Assembly: GCA_017744715.1 (NCBI GenBank)
Contig: JAGIAT010000001.1
Location: forward strand, 558,001 to 622,000
Origin: Niabella sp.
GTDB lineage: Bacteria; Bacteroidota; Bacteroidia; Chitinophagales; Chitinophagaceae
DNA: 64,000 nt
Reading direction: 5' to 3'
Part shown: piece after piece, positions 26,705 through 34,944 of the stretch
Layout: the number at the start of each line of letters is the position of its first letter
Numbering within the stretch: position 1 is the first letter of the stretch
Program-made: the position numbers and the translations under genes
Notes under the pieces: generated by a model
What the model was told of the DNA's origin: nothing
What the model saw: the letters and a program-made list of their open reading frames with translations, nothing else
Database searches by the model: none

Positions 26705-27024
26705 TTTTTGGCGATATTAAATAGTTTATGAATCAGATTGTTATAATTAATCACCAATTGCAGCTAATTGTTACCCTTTTAAATATACATTTGCAATTGC
26801 TGATAAAGTTACGTTAATAATGACGTTCTTTTGTTAAAAAAGATGCATAATATGTTGTTAATTCACAACGTATTTAACGTATAAAAGGTTTAAAATGCAA
26901 CAGGGAAGCGGTTTGTGGTGAATGGGTTAACATTTATTTTTTTTCCGGAGCAAAGGCGCCGTTGTGTACCCCTGATGCAGCATTAAAACAGCTCGATCCA
27001 TAACAATTAATTATTAACTATTAT
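26705..27024. other. AT-rich divergent promoter region
   Basis: 320 bp between the lipoprotein and proS. On the plus strand TACATTTG at 26786-26793 is a perfect -7 match with a TTG 15 nt before it. The stretch is AT rich with several TTAACG and TTGTTAA motifs. No short gene is seen. Confidence 0.45.
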
Positions 27025-28500
27025 ATGAGCAAGGAAGTTACTTCAAGAGCGGAAGATTATGCGCAATGGTATAATGACCTGGTAATAAAAGGAGGCCTGG
27101 CCGATTACTCTGCAGTAAGGGGATGTATGGTCATCAAACCTTATGGTTTTACCCTTTGGGAATACATGCGCGATGCACTGGATAAAATGTTTAAGGATAC
27201 CGGACATGTAAATGCCTATTTCCCGCTTTTTATTCCCAAAAGCTTTTTGAGTAAGGAAGCTGCTCATGTGGAAGGATTTGCAAAAGAATGTGCGGTGGTA
27301 ACCCATTACCGGTTAAAGAATGACCCCGACGGGAAGGGGGTGGTGGTAGACCCCGAAGCAAAACTGGAAGAGGAACTGATCGTACGTCCTACCAGTGAAA
27401 CGATCATCTGGAGCACGTATAAAGACTGGATACAGTCGTACCGCGATCTTCCCCTGCTCATTAACCAGTGGGCCAACGTGGTGCGCTGGGAAATGCGTAC
27501 CCGTTTGTTTTTGCGTACTGCGGAGTTCTTGTGGCAGGAGGGACATACCGCCCATGCTACAAAAGAAGAAGCGGTGGAAGAAACGCGTAAAATGCTGGAT
27601 GTATATGCCACATTTGCAGAAGAATTTATGGCCATGCCGGTGATCAAAGGGGTAAAGACCGCCAGTGAGCGGTTTGCCGGTGCGGAAGATACCTATTGTA
27701 TTGAAGCGCTGATGCAGGATGGCAAGGCGCTCCAGGCCGGTACTTCTCATTTCCTGGGACAAAATTTTGCCAAAGCCTTTGATGTAAAATTCCTGAATAA
27801 GGAAAACCAGCAGGAATACGTATGGGCTACCAGCTGGGGGGTAAGCACCCGGTTAGTGGGGGCGCTGATTATGGCGCATAGCGATGACCAGGGACTGGTA
27901 TTGCCGCCCCGGATCGCTCCGCTGCAAGTGGTGATCATTCCTATTTACAAAGGACAGGAGCAAAAAGCACTGATTGATGCCAAGGCAACGGAGATCCTGG
28001 AAAATCTCAAAGGAAAGGGCATCCGGGTAAAGTATGATGACAATGACAACAACCGCCCCGGATGGAAATTTGCGGAGTATGAAATGAAGGGAGTTCCGGT
28101 GCGACTGGTGCTGGGCGCGCGCGATCTTGAAAACAATAAAATTGAAGTGGCCCGCCGCGATACAAAGGAAAAGGAAACCATCAACCTGGATGGTATTTCG
28201 CAATATGTGGATGGACTGCTCATAAAAATACAGTTTGATATGCTTCAGCGGGCGCGGAAGTTTACCGAAGAAAAAACTACCTGGGTAGATACCTGGGATG
28301 ATTTTGTAAAAACGCTGGATGAAAAGGGTGGTTTTGTAGCGGCGCACTGGGATGGCACGGCCGAAACAGAGGCGGCGATCAAAGAGCAAACAAAAGCCAC
28401 GATCCGCTGTATTCCGCTCAACAACCCACAGGAAGAGGGTGTTTGTATTTTATCCGGTAAGCCGTCGAAAGAGCGGGTGCTGTTTGCAAGAGCTTATTAA
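27025..28500 (+). CDS. proS: Prolyl-tRNA synthetase (short, archaeal/eukaryote-like type)
   Basis: 491-aa class II synthetase that charges tRNA-Pro. The order is catalytic core with motif 1 ([16 protein letters not shown]), motif 2 ([24 protein letters not shown], shortened: [18 protein letters not shown]), motif 3 ([18 protein letters not shown]), an anticodon-binding domain ([12 protein letters not shown]) and a C-terminal zinc-like domain ending LFARAY. It lacks the editing insertion of the long bacterial form. The short type is common in Bacteroidota. It converges with the B12-binding gene. Confidence 0.96.
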   Translation: MSKEVTSRAEDYAQWYNDLVIKGGLADYSAVRGCMVIKPYGFTLWEYMRDALDKMFKDTGHVNAYFPLFIPKSFLSKEAAHVEGFAKECAVVTHYRLKNDPDGKGVVVDPEAKLEEELIVRPTSETIIWSTYKDWIQSYRDLPLLINQWANVVRWEMRTRLFLRTAEFLWQEGHTAHATKEEAVEETRKMLDVYATFAEEFMAMPVIKGVKTASERFAGAEDTYCIEALMQDGKALQAGTSHFLGQNFAKAFDVKFLNKENQQEYVWATSWGVSTRLVGALIMAHSDDQGLVLPPRIAPLQVVIIPIYKGQEQKALIDAKATEILENLKGKGIRVKYDDNDNNRPGWKFAEYEMKGVPVRLVLGARDLENNKIEVARRDTKEKETINLDGISQYVDGLLIKIQFDMLQRARKFTEEKTTWVDTWDDFVKTLDEKGGFVAAHWDGTAETEAAIKEQTKATIRCIPLNNPQEEGVCILSGKPSKERVLFARAY

Positions 28501-28513
28501 TTGTTTCAGGTTT

Positions 28514-28548
28514 CATGTTCCAAGTTTCACGTTCAAACCTGGAACATG
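28514..28548. repeat. Inverted repeat between convergent genes
   Basis: CATGTTCCAAGTTT (28514-28527) and AAACCTGGAACATG (28535-28548) pair with one G-U wobble around a 7-nt loop. It sits between proS and the B12-binding gene and probably ends transcription or protects 3' ends, although it has no T tract. The TTTCAxGTTT wording is a kind of low-complexity intergenic repeat seen in related genomes. Confidence 0.6.
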
Positions 28549-28557
28549 GAACAACAT

Positions 28558-28965
28558 TTAAAACTTCCTTCTTTTTGCTACCTCTTCCTGAATATAGGTG
28601 GCGATGGATTGGGTGGTGCTCCCGGGCGCAAAAATCCGGCCCACACCCATTGCCGTTAGTTGCGCCGCATCATCATCCGGTACAATGCCCCCCCCGATCA
28701 GCAGTACGTCCTGCATTTGCCGGGCTTTCATCAGGTCCAGCACTTTGGGAAAAACGGTCATATGCGCTCCGCTCAGGATACTGATGCCGATTACATCCAC
28801 ATCTTCCTGGATAGCCGCCTGAATCACCATTTCAGGCGTTTGCCGCAAACCGGTATAGATCACTTCCATGCCGGCATCCCGAAGGGCGGTGGCAATGACC
28901 TTGGCACCACGGTCATGACCGTCCAATCCTATTTTGGCAATCAACACACGTAAGGGTCTGTTCAT
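28558..28965 (-). CDS. Stand-alone cobalamin-binding domain protein
   Basis: About 135 aa from the ATG at 28965; a longer in-frame start would be encoded by the inverted repeat upstream and is rejected. The sequence [20 protein letters not shown] carries the DxHxxG cobalamin-ligating motif, and ISILSGAH and [11 protein letters not shown] complete the B12-binding Rossmann fold, as in the C-terminal domain of methylmalonyl-CoA mutase. It could be the small subunit of a split mutase (methylmalonyl- or isobutyryl-CoA type). The large subunit is not in this window. It lies downstream of the ABC ATPase gene but is separated from it by a strong hairpin. Confidence 0.9.
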   Translation of the reverse strand: MNRPLRVLIAKIGLDGHDRGAKVIATALRDAGMEVIYTGLRQTPEMVIQAAIQEDVDVIGISILSGAHMTVFPKVLDLMKARQMQDVLLIGGGIVPDDDAAQLTAMGVGRIFAPGSTTQSIATYIQEEVAKRRKF

Positions 28966-28983
28966 ACATACAAATGTATGTGT

Positions 28984-29040
28984 AAAATTGCTATGCGAAG
29001 CGATTGCTATGCGAAGCTTTAAGCTTCGCATAGCAATTTT
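28984..29040. repeat. Two direct and one inverted copy of an 18-bp sequence
   Basis: ATTGCTATGCGAAGC occurs at 28987-29001 and again at 29003-29017; its reverse complement GCTTCGCATAGCAAT is at 29023-29037. The inverted copy can pair with either direct copy, giving a tight or a long-loop hairpin. It overlaps the stop of the ABC ATPase gene (29039) and precedes the B12-binding gene. On the minus strand the outer arm ends in TTTTAC. Confidence 0.85.
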
Positions 29041-29665
29041 AAAATATCTTGTAATCCATCATGCTGAGGCGCTGCTTGCAGAATTTGTATTCCACTTCAT
29101 CATTACTGCCCACCAGTACCAGCCGGTTTTGGCCGTATTGCTCTATAAGTGTATAGTACAGATCGATCCCCTGCCGGTCGAGGTTGGTACAGGGCTCGTC
29201 TAACAACAATACCGGTACATCTGAATAAATACATTGCGCCAGTTTGGCCCGCTGTTTCATACCGCTCGAAAACTGCTGGATCCGTTTATGTGCTGCGGCC
29301 TGCATTCCAATTTCTTCGATGATTTTTTTGGGGGTCATACCCGCCACAAAGGGTTTAAAATGCTGATGAAATTCCAGGAATTCCAGGAGGGTCATTTCTT
29401 CGATCAATTCCAGGTAGGGAGCGCAGTAAGCAATATGGCGGTATACTTTTTCCACGGGCAGGGGAGTGCCGTTTGCCCAGGTGCAATGCCCCTCATTTAA
29501 ATGATAAGCACCGCTGATCGCCTGTAAAAAGGTACTTTTTCCGGATCCGTTGGATCCGATGATGGCATAGCTATTGCCGGATTCAAACTGAAAGGTGAGG
29601 TTTCTGAAAATCCAGTCGCGGTTAAACCGTTTCCCAGCCTTATTCAAGGCTATCGTCATCGCCAT
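29039..29665 (-). CDS. ABC transporter ATP-binding protein
   Basis: About 208 aa, one nucleotide-binding domain. Walker [10 protein letters not shown], signature [13 protein letters not shown] and Walker [13 protein letters not shown] are all intact. The short length and the LxFLEFHxxF segment resemble the CcmA or gliding/efflux-type single ATPases. The permease is not in the window, so the substrate is unknown. The start at 29665 (or MTIALNKAG at 29659) lies inside the last codons of lpxA, a 20-26 nt overlap that implies translational coupling. Confidence 0.85.
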   Translation of the reverse strand: MAMTIALNKAGKRFNRDWIFRNLTFQFESGNSYAIIGSNGSGKSTFLQAISGAYHLNEGHCTWANGTPLPVEKVYRHIAYCAPYLELIEEMTLLEFLEFHQHFKPFVAGMTPKKIIEEIGMQAAAHKRIQQFSSGMKQRAKLAQCIYSDVPVLLLDEPCTNLDRQGIDLYYTLIEQYGQNRLVLVGSNDEVEYKFCKQRLSMMDYKIF

Positions 29666-30446
29666 TCCCTTTGGTATATCGTTTAATAATACCACGTGTG
29701 CTTTCCTGGATAAAAGTGAGGATCTCATCGCGCTCATCTGTAACCGGAAACTCTTCCTCCAGCAACTGCATGGCCTGGGTTACATTGAGCCCACGGTTAT
29801 AAATGGTACGGTATATATCCAGGATGTGGTTGATCTTTTCTACCGAATAGCCATTGCGCTTCAATCCTACAGAATTGATGCCGGCATAGCTCAGGGGCTG
29901 GCGGGCCGCTTTGATATACGGAGGCACATCCTTGCTCACCAGCGATCCGCCGCTGATAAACGCATACGAGCCTACTTTTACAAACTGGTGTACGGCGCAA
30001 ACGCCTCCAAAACCCACATGGCTGCCCAGTACCACATGTCCTGCGATCTGTGTACTGTTGCTCAGCGTACAATAATCGCCGATAACGCAGTCATGACCGA
30101 TATGGCTGTATGCCAGGATCCAGCATCCTTTGCCTACAACGGTCTTCCAGCGGTCGCGGGTTCCGCGGTGTATGGTTACAAATTCCCGGATCACACAGTC
30201 GTCCCCGATCTCAACGTTGGTTTTTTCCCCGTCGAATTTTTTATCCTGGGGCTCTGAACCGATTACGGTGCCTGGAAAAATCTTACAGTTCTTCCCGATG
30301 CGGGTACCCTCCAGTATGGTTACGTTTGAACCGATCCATGTACCTTCTCCAATTTCAACATCCTGATGGATCACAGTAAACGGGTCTATCTTTACATTCC
30401 TTGCTACCTTGGCATCTGGATGTATGTATGAATTAAAATGGATCAT
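29640..30446 (-). CDS. lpxA: UDP-N-acetylglucosamine acyltransferase
   Basis: 268 aa, first enzyme of lipid A synthesis; transfers an acyl chain from ACP to UDP-GlcNAc in the cytoplasm. The left-handed beta helix is visible as hexapeptide repeats (IGEGTWIGSNVTILEGTRIG), with the catalytic His in AYSHIGHDC (near residue 121) and the ligand loop GTVIGSEPQDKKF. The C-terminal helical part (GLKRNGYSVEKI) is complete. lpxC/fabZ/lpxD are not adjacent. Upstream a TAAATTTG box lies at 30483-30490. Confidence 0.95.
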   Translation of the reverse strand: MIHFNSYIHPDAKVARNVKIDPFTVIHQDVEIGEGTWIGSNVTILEGTRIGKNCKIFPGTVIGSEPQDKKFDGEKTNVEIGDDCVIREFVTIHRGTRDRWKTVVGKGCWILAYSHIGHDCVIGDYCTLSNSTQIAGHVVLGSHVGFGGVCAVHQFVKVGSYAFISGGSLVSKDVPPYIKAARQPLSYAGINSVGLKRNGYSVEKINHILDIYRTIYNRGLNVTQAMQLLEEEFPVTDERDEILTFIQESTRGIIKRYTKGNGDDDSLE

Positions 30447-30482
30447 GTACTTGCAGGGTCAAACCAATAATAAATAATGGCG

Positions 30483-30490
30483 CAAATTTA
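30483..30490 (-). promoter_or_regulatory. -7 promoter box (TAAATTTG) of lpxA
   Basis: Perfect TAnnTTTG on the minus strand 36 nt upstream of the lpxA ATG at 30446. The -33 element is not obvious. Confidence 0.4.
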
Positions 30491-30572
30491 GACATTCACT
30501 GACTAATTGTAATTATTTTTTTAATAATGGGTTGCAAATCAGGTATTATTACCATTAACTGACATTTATTTG

Positions 30573-30603
30573 TTGGCTTTATAACCGATTGGAGATACCT
30601 TTG
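30573..30603 (+). promoter_or_regulatory. Promoter of the Cys-cluster AraC gene
   Basis: TTG at 30573-30575, a 20-nt spacer, then TACCTTTG at 30596-30603. The ATG at 30613 follows after 9 nt. An upstream in-frame ATG at 30589 would start before the -7 box, so the promoter fixes the shorter start. Confidence 0.65.
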
Positions 30604-30612
30604 CCAGCGGTT

Positions 30613-31551
30613 ATGAATGATACAGAAGAAATTATACGATTAAGTTTCAAGGACTTGGATCACCCTTCTGCGCTGGAGCTGATGGCGCACCGGGTACACC
30701 AGATCCCGGGGGCGGTTCAGTATGAGATCAAACGTTACGGTCGCGCTGCAAATATTTTAACAGAAGATATGGGCATGCTGGTATATGAATACAATAGCCA
30801 GAAACCCAAGGAAAATAACCTGAAACTGAAATTCTGCATTGCCGGTAACATGTATTGTTCCCGTGAAAATTGCGGAAAATGCACTGCCGGCAAGGCCCGG
30901 GAATGCGAAGACAGCAAGAACAGCCTGGATGTGGTAAGCGTGCATTTTACGCCGGCGCATTTGTCGCAGTTTATAAAAACCAGAACCAGCAACAGTTTCA
31001 GCGATTCACTGCTGAAATTCAAACATAAAGTTTCTTTTACCCGTACACTTCCGTTGTGCTGCAAAACCAAAACGGTTATTGAAGGCCTGCTGGAACATAG
31101 CTATGATGGCACGCTGGAAAACATTTATGTAAATGCCCAGTTGCAAATGTTGTTATTGCTGACGATGGATTCGATGGCGGATGACAAACAGCTGGAAGTG
31201 ATCAGTTGTAAGTTCTTATCCAATGAAGCGGATAAGGATAAGGTGGAAAAAGCCCGGGAGATCCTGATCCGGCATATTGGGGAACCGATCACCATTAAAG
31301 AACTGAGCCGGAAGGTGGCGATGAATGAATGTTACCTTAAAAAAGGATTTAAAGAAATGTATGGCACCACTATTTTTGATTTTTATCAGAACCAGCGGAT
31401 GGAACACGCCAAATACCTGTTGTACGAAAAAGGACTCAGCGTAACCGATGTATCGATGATGTTGGGCTACTCCTCCATTTCCCATTTCAGCACCGCTTTT
31501 AAACGGCTTACCGGTTTAAAACCCTGCGAACTTTTATTTGCATCTAAATAA
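30613..31551 (+). CDS. AraC-family regulator with an N-terminal cysteine cluster
   Basis: 312 aa. The C-terminal 100 residues are a double helix-turn-helix AraC domain (ITIKELSRKVAMNECYLKKGF; SVTDVSMMLGYSSISHFSTAFK). The N-terminal half is not a recognisable cupin. It holds five cysteines at residues 75, 82, 87, 90 and 98 (CX6CX4CX2CX7C), enough to bind a metal ion or iron-sulfur cluster, and a CC pair lies further on (LPLCCKTK). It may sense a metal or redox state; PchR-like iron regulators are the closest idea. It is divergent from lpxA and converges with the sugar transporter. Confidence 0.88.
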   Translation: MNDTEEIIRLSFKDLDHPSALELMAHRVHQIPGAVQYEIKRYGRAANILTEDMGMLVYEYNSQKPKENNLKLKFCIAGNMYCSRENCGKCTAGKARECEDSKNSLDVVSVHFTPAHLSQFIKTRTSNSFSDSLLKFKHKVSFTRTLPLCCKTKTVIEGLLEHSYDGTLENIYVNAQLQMLLLLTMDSMADDKQLEVISCKFLSNEADKDKVEKAREILIRHIGEPITIKELSRKVAMNECYLKKGFKEMYGTTIFDFYQNQRMEHAKYLLYEKGLSVTDVSMMLGYSSISHFSTAFKRLTGLKPCELLFASK

Positions 31552-31554
31552 AAA

Positions 31555-31601
31555 AACCTGTAAGGTTTATTGATCCGCCCTGGCGAAAAACCTTACAGGT
31601 T
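31555..31601 (-). terminator. Terminator between araC and the sugar transporter
   Basis: AACCTGTAAGGTTT (31555-31568) and AAACCTTACAGGTT (31588-31601) are perfectly complementary. On the minus strand the stem is followed by a T tract, so it ends the transporter transcript. Confidence 0.85.
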
Positions 31602-31624
31602 CTGTGCTGCGCAACGCGCAGCCG

Positions 31625-32914
31625 TTATTTTTTCAATCGGCCCAGGCCCACTTTGTGGCCACTGATCGCAAAATACAGGATATAGAGATAGCAGGGCATT
31701 ACCAAAATAAAGTAAGACAATTGGAAATTGATATGGAGATGGTCTTTTAAAAAGCCATATAATATAGGCAAAATGGCTCCTCCGGCAATACCCATGATCA
31801 TAATGGCCGAACCGATCTTGGTAAATTTACCCAGGTGACTGATACCTAACGGGAAAATAGCCGGCCACATTAAGGAATTTGCCAGTCCCAGCAGTGCAAT
31901 AAAGATCACCGATGCGTAACCGGAGCTGAAATAAGCGATCACAGAAAACACAATACCCAATATGGCACAGATCCTCAATGCCGCCTGTTGTGAAAGAATT
32001 TTTGGGATGGTGAAAATACCCACTACATAGCCCACCAGCATACCTCCCAGGGTTAATGATGTGAAGTATTTAGCCTGGTCCGCATGAATACCCAGTTCCT
32101 TTCCGTATACCCCGATAATATCACCCGCCATTACCTCGGCACCAACATAAACGAAAATACAAAGTGCTCCCAGGAACAGGTGGGGAAACTGGAAGATGCT
32201 TTTGTGTTGCACTATTTCTCCGCTGGTTTCGTCCACTACATCTTCCTCTGGATTTACCTCCGGAAGGTGTAAGAATTTAATAAGGATCGCAAAGAGAACG
32301 AATACGATTGCCAGCACAATATAGGGTGTGTTTACCCTGCCTAATACATCATTCAGTAATTGCTCTTTTTCAACGCCGGTGGCTGCAGCAATTTTTGCCT
32401 CGGTTTCAGCAGCGTTTTTTAAGAATACCGCACCCATAATAAAAGGTACGATCATACCTGCAAACTTGTTACAGATCCCTGCCATACTGATCCTTTTAGC
32501 CGCGCTTTCTATGGGGCCGATGATCGACAGGTAGGGGTTAGAGGCGGTTTGTAACAATGCCAGTGCAGCGCCCTGCACAAAAATACCGGTAAGGAATAAT
32601 TCAAACGATCTGGATTTAGCGGCCGGAATAAAAATTAAAGAACCCAGGGCCAGTACGATCAATCCCAGCACAAGGCCGGTCTTAAAGCCCGTCTTTTTCA
32701 GGATCCAGGAGGAAGGGAGGGCCAGCACAAAGTATGCCATATACGAGGAAAATGTAACCAGAAATGCCTGTATATCCGAAAGGCCAAAAGACAATTTAAA
32801 AAAGGGAATAAGCGTTCCGTTTGCCCATGTTACAAATCCGAAAATGAAAAAAAGTCCGCAGATCGTAGCCAATGGAAGCAAAATGTTTTGGGAATTGGAA
32901 TTGGTTCCTGCCAT
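31625..32914 (-). CDS. FHS-family sugar MFS transporter (FucP/GluP-like)
   Basis: About 429 aa with 12 predicted membrane helices; proton-coupled sugar importer of the inner membrane. The start at 32914 (MAGTNSNSQNILLPL) is preferred, because the upstream in-frame start lies before a plausible TATTTTTA promoter box at about 32943-32950. Family features are GFVTWANGTLIPFFK, LQTASNPYLSIIGP and LANSLMWPAIFPLGI. FucP and glucose/galactose transporters cannot be separated by eye. A fucosidase PUL lies 2 kb away, which makes L-fucose a reasonable guess. Confidence 0.9.
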   Translation of the reverse strand: MAGTNSNSQNILLPLATICGLFFIFGFVTWANGTLIPFFKLSFGLSDIQAFLVTFSSYMAYFVLALPSSWILKKTGFKTGLVLGLIVLALGSLIFIPAAKSRSFELFLTGIFVQGAALALLQTASNPYLSIIGPIESAAKRISMAGICNKFAGMIVPFIMGAVFLKNAAETEAKIAAATGVEKEQLLNDVLGRVNTPYIVLAIVFVLFAILIKFLHLPEVNPEEDVVDETSGEIVQHKSIFQFPHLFLGALCIFVYVGAEVMAGDIIGVYGKELGIHADQAKYFTSLTLGGMLVGYVVGIFTIPKILSQQAALRICAILGIVFSVIAYFSSGYASVIFIALLGLANSLMWPAIFPLGISHLGKFTKIGSAIMIMGIAGGAILPILYGFLKDHLHINFQLSYFILVMPCYLYILYFAISGHKVGLGRLKK

Positions 32915-32999
32915 TACAAATCGTTTAAAATGAATTAATGGCTCTAAAAATAGGGAAATTATTGCTGCTAATGGCAATTGTTGCAACCGATTGCGCATA

Positions 33000-33029
33000 A
33001 AAAAAGCATGAATGATGGATTCATGCTTT
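33000..33029 (-). terminator. Terminator of the DUF6580 gene
   Basis: On the minus strand AAGCATGAAT-CCATC-ATTCATGCTT is followed by TTTTTATG. Confidence 0.88.
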
Positions 33030-33049
33030 CATGATTTAGATTTTATATA

Positions 33050-33625
33050 TCAGGCTTTTGAATACCGGAGGGAAGGAAGGCGCTTCTGTGCCAGGGCGTA
33101 TACCCCAAACAACACCGCGCTGTAAAACAGGTCGCCGCCAAAGGCACCCAGGAATAACTGGTTGCTGAACTGGTTGTAAAAAGGCAGGGCCCGCAGGTAG
33201 GTCATCCCAAGAGTAAGCCCCGGCTCGTATTCGATGCTTCCGGGAATACCACTGGCAACCCATACCCCAAAGTTGGAAACGATCCAGAAAATGGCGGAAC
33301 CGGTGAGCGCATAACCCAGCACCTTTACAGCTTTTGGCTGGCGGAGCGTGGTACCCAATGCGGTTACCAGGAGCATGCCTCCATAAACAAATAACTGGCT
33401 GAGGCCGTAGAAACCCTGTGCGCCGATAAGGCTGATCACTACATCCGAAAGGAGGTAGGCCGCCAGCGGCATGATATAAGCCATCCATTTTTTTTCAAAA
33501 TGGGCGCCGCCAAACAGCGCCATGGCTACCAAAGGTGTAAAATTATAAGGATGGGGAAGAATGCGGCTGAGTGCAGCGATGACGATCATTAACGTAATAA
33601 CCCAGAACTTATTTGTTGCTTTCAT
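33050..33625 (-). CDS. DUF6580 multi-pass membrane protein
   Basis: About 191 aa from MKATNKFWVITLM; an ATG 15 nt upstream is also possible. Five to six membrane helices. RILPHPYNFTPLVAMALFGGAHF is the N-terminal signature of this family (also written as a putative ECF-like transport protein); a later block is SNFGVWVASG. No energising ATPase is adjacent. Function unknown; a vitamin or cobalt S-component role is only a family-level suggestion. Confidence 0.8.
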   Translation of the reverse strand: MKATNKFWVITLMIVIAALSRILPHPYNFTPLVAMALFGGAHFEKKWMAYIMPLAAYLLSDVVISLIGAQGFYGLSQLFVYGGMLLVTALGTTLRQPKAVKVLGYALTGSAIFWIVSNFGVWVASGIPGSIEYEPGLTLGMTYLRALPFYNQFSNQLFLGAFGGDLFYSAVLFGVYALAQKRLPSLRYSKA

Positions 33626-33763
33626 AATCCGAAACGACATTTATATAGTGTAAAAGTAAAAAACTTTTAGGAATTGCTTCAAAAACCTGCTTTTTGAGCC
33701 GGCTTTGCAAATGCCTGCCGGATAAAGGGTTCCGGTGCCGCGGTGTGGAACAACTCCATAAAC

Positions 33764-34681
33764 TTAACCAAGCCCGGGATTGTCTGCATCCGTCCGTTTC
33801 TGGAGCCGGTATTGCTGGGGCGAGATGGCCATGTATTTTTTAAACATCCGGGAGAAATAATAGGGGTCATCCATGCCCACATGCCGGGCCACTTCTTTTA
33901 TTTTTATGGAATGATTCAGCAACAGCAGACAGGAATGCCGGATCTTCAACTGGATAAAATAATCCAGCGGGGCAATACCCGTGGCTTTCCGGAATTGCTG
34001 GGAAAAATAAGAAACAGAGATGCCCTGGACAGCCGCCATTTCCGGAATGGTCAGCCTGCTGTTGATGTGTTGCTGCATATGGGCCTTAACTGCATCTACG
34101 AACAGGCTGGTTTGGGAAACCGGTTTTTGCTCCCACTGTTCTGAGAATAAAAAAGAAGCAACAAATTTATACAGGCAGAAATTGGCGTTAAAAAGACTTT
34201 CGTTGTTCACGCCCCGTTCCAGGCAGTTATACATGATCTCCCAGGTTGTAATGCCCCTGTCGTTAAAAGCAATGGTCCGCGGCCCGCGATCGGCCGTGAT
34301 CCCCAGCGAACGGTTCATATCTTCAATTTCATTTCCGGTATAGTGTACCCAGTAAATGGTCCAGGGCTCATCCATATCTGCTCCGTAGCGGATGTATTTG
34401 GCCGTGGCAGGAATAATGGCATACTCATTCGCCCGGATCTCGAAATAGTGTTTATCAATGATATACCAGCCTTTTCCTTTGAGGCAGTAAAAGAGGATGT
34501 TATCATGACATCCGTTCCTCCGTTCCCGGTAATGATAAAATGCCTTTGGAAAATAACCGATCTGGGTAAGGTAGAGTTGTTTTAAAAACGGGTTTTGCTG
34601 TAGCGTTTTTTGCAGGAGCTGATGGGGGATCTCAAGCATTTTTTCACCAACAAATCCATCTCTTCGTTTAAAGGTAGACAT
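33764..34681 (-). CDS. AraC-family regulator of the fucosidase PUL
   Basis: 305 aa. N-terminal cupin-like sugar-sensing domain (about 45-130: GKGWYIIDKHYFEIRANEYAIIPA shortened to YFEIRANEYAIIPA) and a C-terminal AraC DNA-binding domain (LTIPEMAAVQGISVSYFSQQF; IKIKEVARHVGMDDPYYFSRMFKKY split across residues 245-285). Such AraC/RhaS proteins activate sugar loci when ligand binds. It is divergent from susC across 263 bp that contain a repeated 13-bp motif, which fits direct control of that operon. MLEIPHQLL (42 nt later) is an alternative start. Confidence 0.9.
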   Translation of the reverse strand: MSTFKRRDGFVGEKMLEIPHQLLQKTLQQNPFLKQLYLTQIGYFPKAFYHYRERRNGCHDNILFYCLKGKGWYIIDKHYFEIRANEYAIIPATAKYIRYGADMDEPWTIYWVHYTGNEIEDMNRSLGITADRGPRTIAFNDRGITTWEIMYNCLERGVNNESLFNANFCLYKFVASFLFSEQWEQKPVSQTSLFVDAVKAHMQQHINSRLTIPEMAAVQGISVSYFSQQFRKATGIAPLDYFIQLKIRHSCLLLLNHSIKIKEVARHVGMDDPYYFSRMFKKYMAISPQQYRLQKRTDADNPGLG

Positions 34682-34716
34682 AGGGAAGGAGTATTTAATT
34701 GTCCATTAAATATGAT

Positions 34717-34864
34717 GAATAATCCATCTCGTTTTTGGTTTAATACCTGTTAAAGATAGGTAAAAGCACCCTGATTCTTTAAAAAAACAAGATGGTGCAG
34801 ATGCATCTTTTTTTAAAGCGTTTATGTATTCATATGTTTAAACAATATATCGAATAATCCATCT
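34717..34864 (+). promoter_or_regulatory. Candidate AraC operators: repeated GAATAATCCATCT
   Basis: The 13-mer GAATAATCCATCT occurs at 34717-34729 and 34852-34864, in the same direction and 135 bp apart. The second copy ends 18 nt before the -33 box of susC, the usual place for an activator site. Each copy has TTTGGTTTA or its complement TAAACCAAA a few bases downstream. Between them is an inverted A/T-rich element containing AAGATG and CATCTT (about 34791-34813). Confidence 0.55.
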
Positions 34865-34882
34865 TTTTAAACCAAAACCCTA

Positions 34883-34913
34883 TTGACTCAGGCCTTGATC
34901 CCCGCTTATTTTG
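34883..34913 (+). promoter_or_regulatory. Promoter of the susC operon
   Basis: TTG at 34883-34885, a 20-nt spacer, then TTATTTTG at 34906-34913 (7 of 8 to the consensus spacing TAnnTTTG, T for A at position 2). The susC ATG is at 34945, leaving a leader of about 28 nt. Confidence 0.6.
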
Positions 34914-34944
34914 TACTACAATTTTTAACGAATCTTTAAATGCT

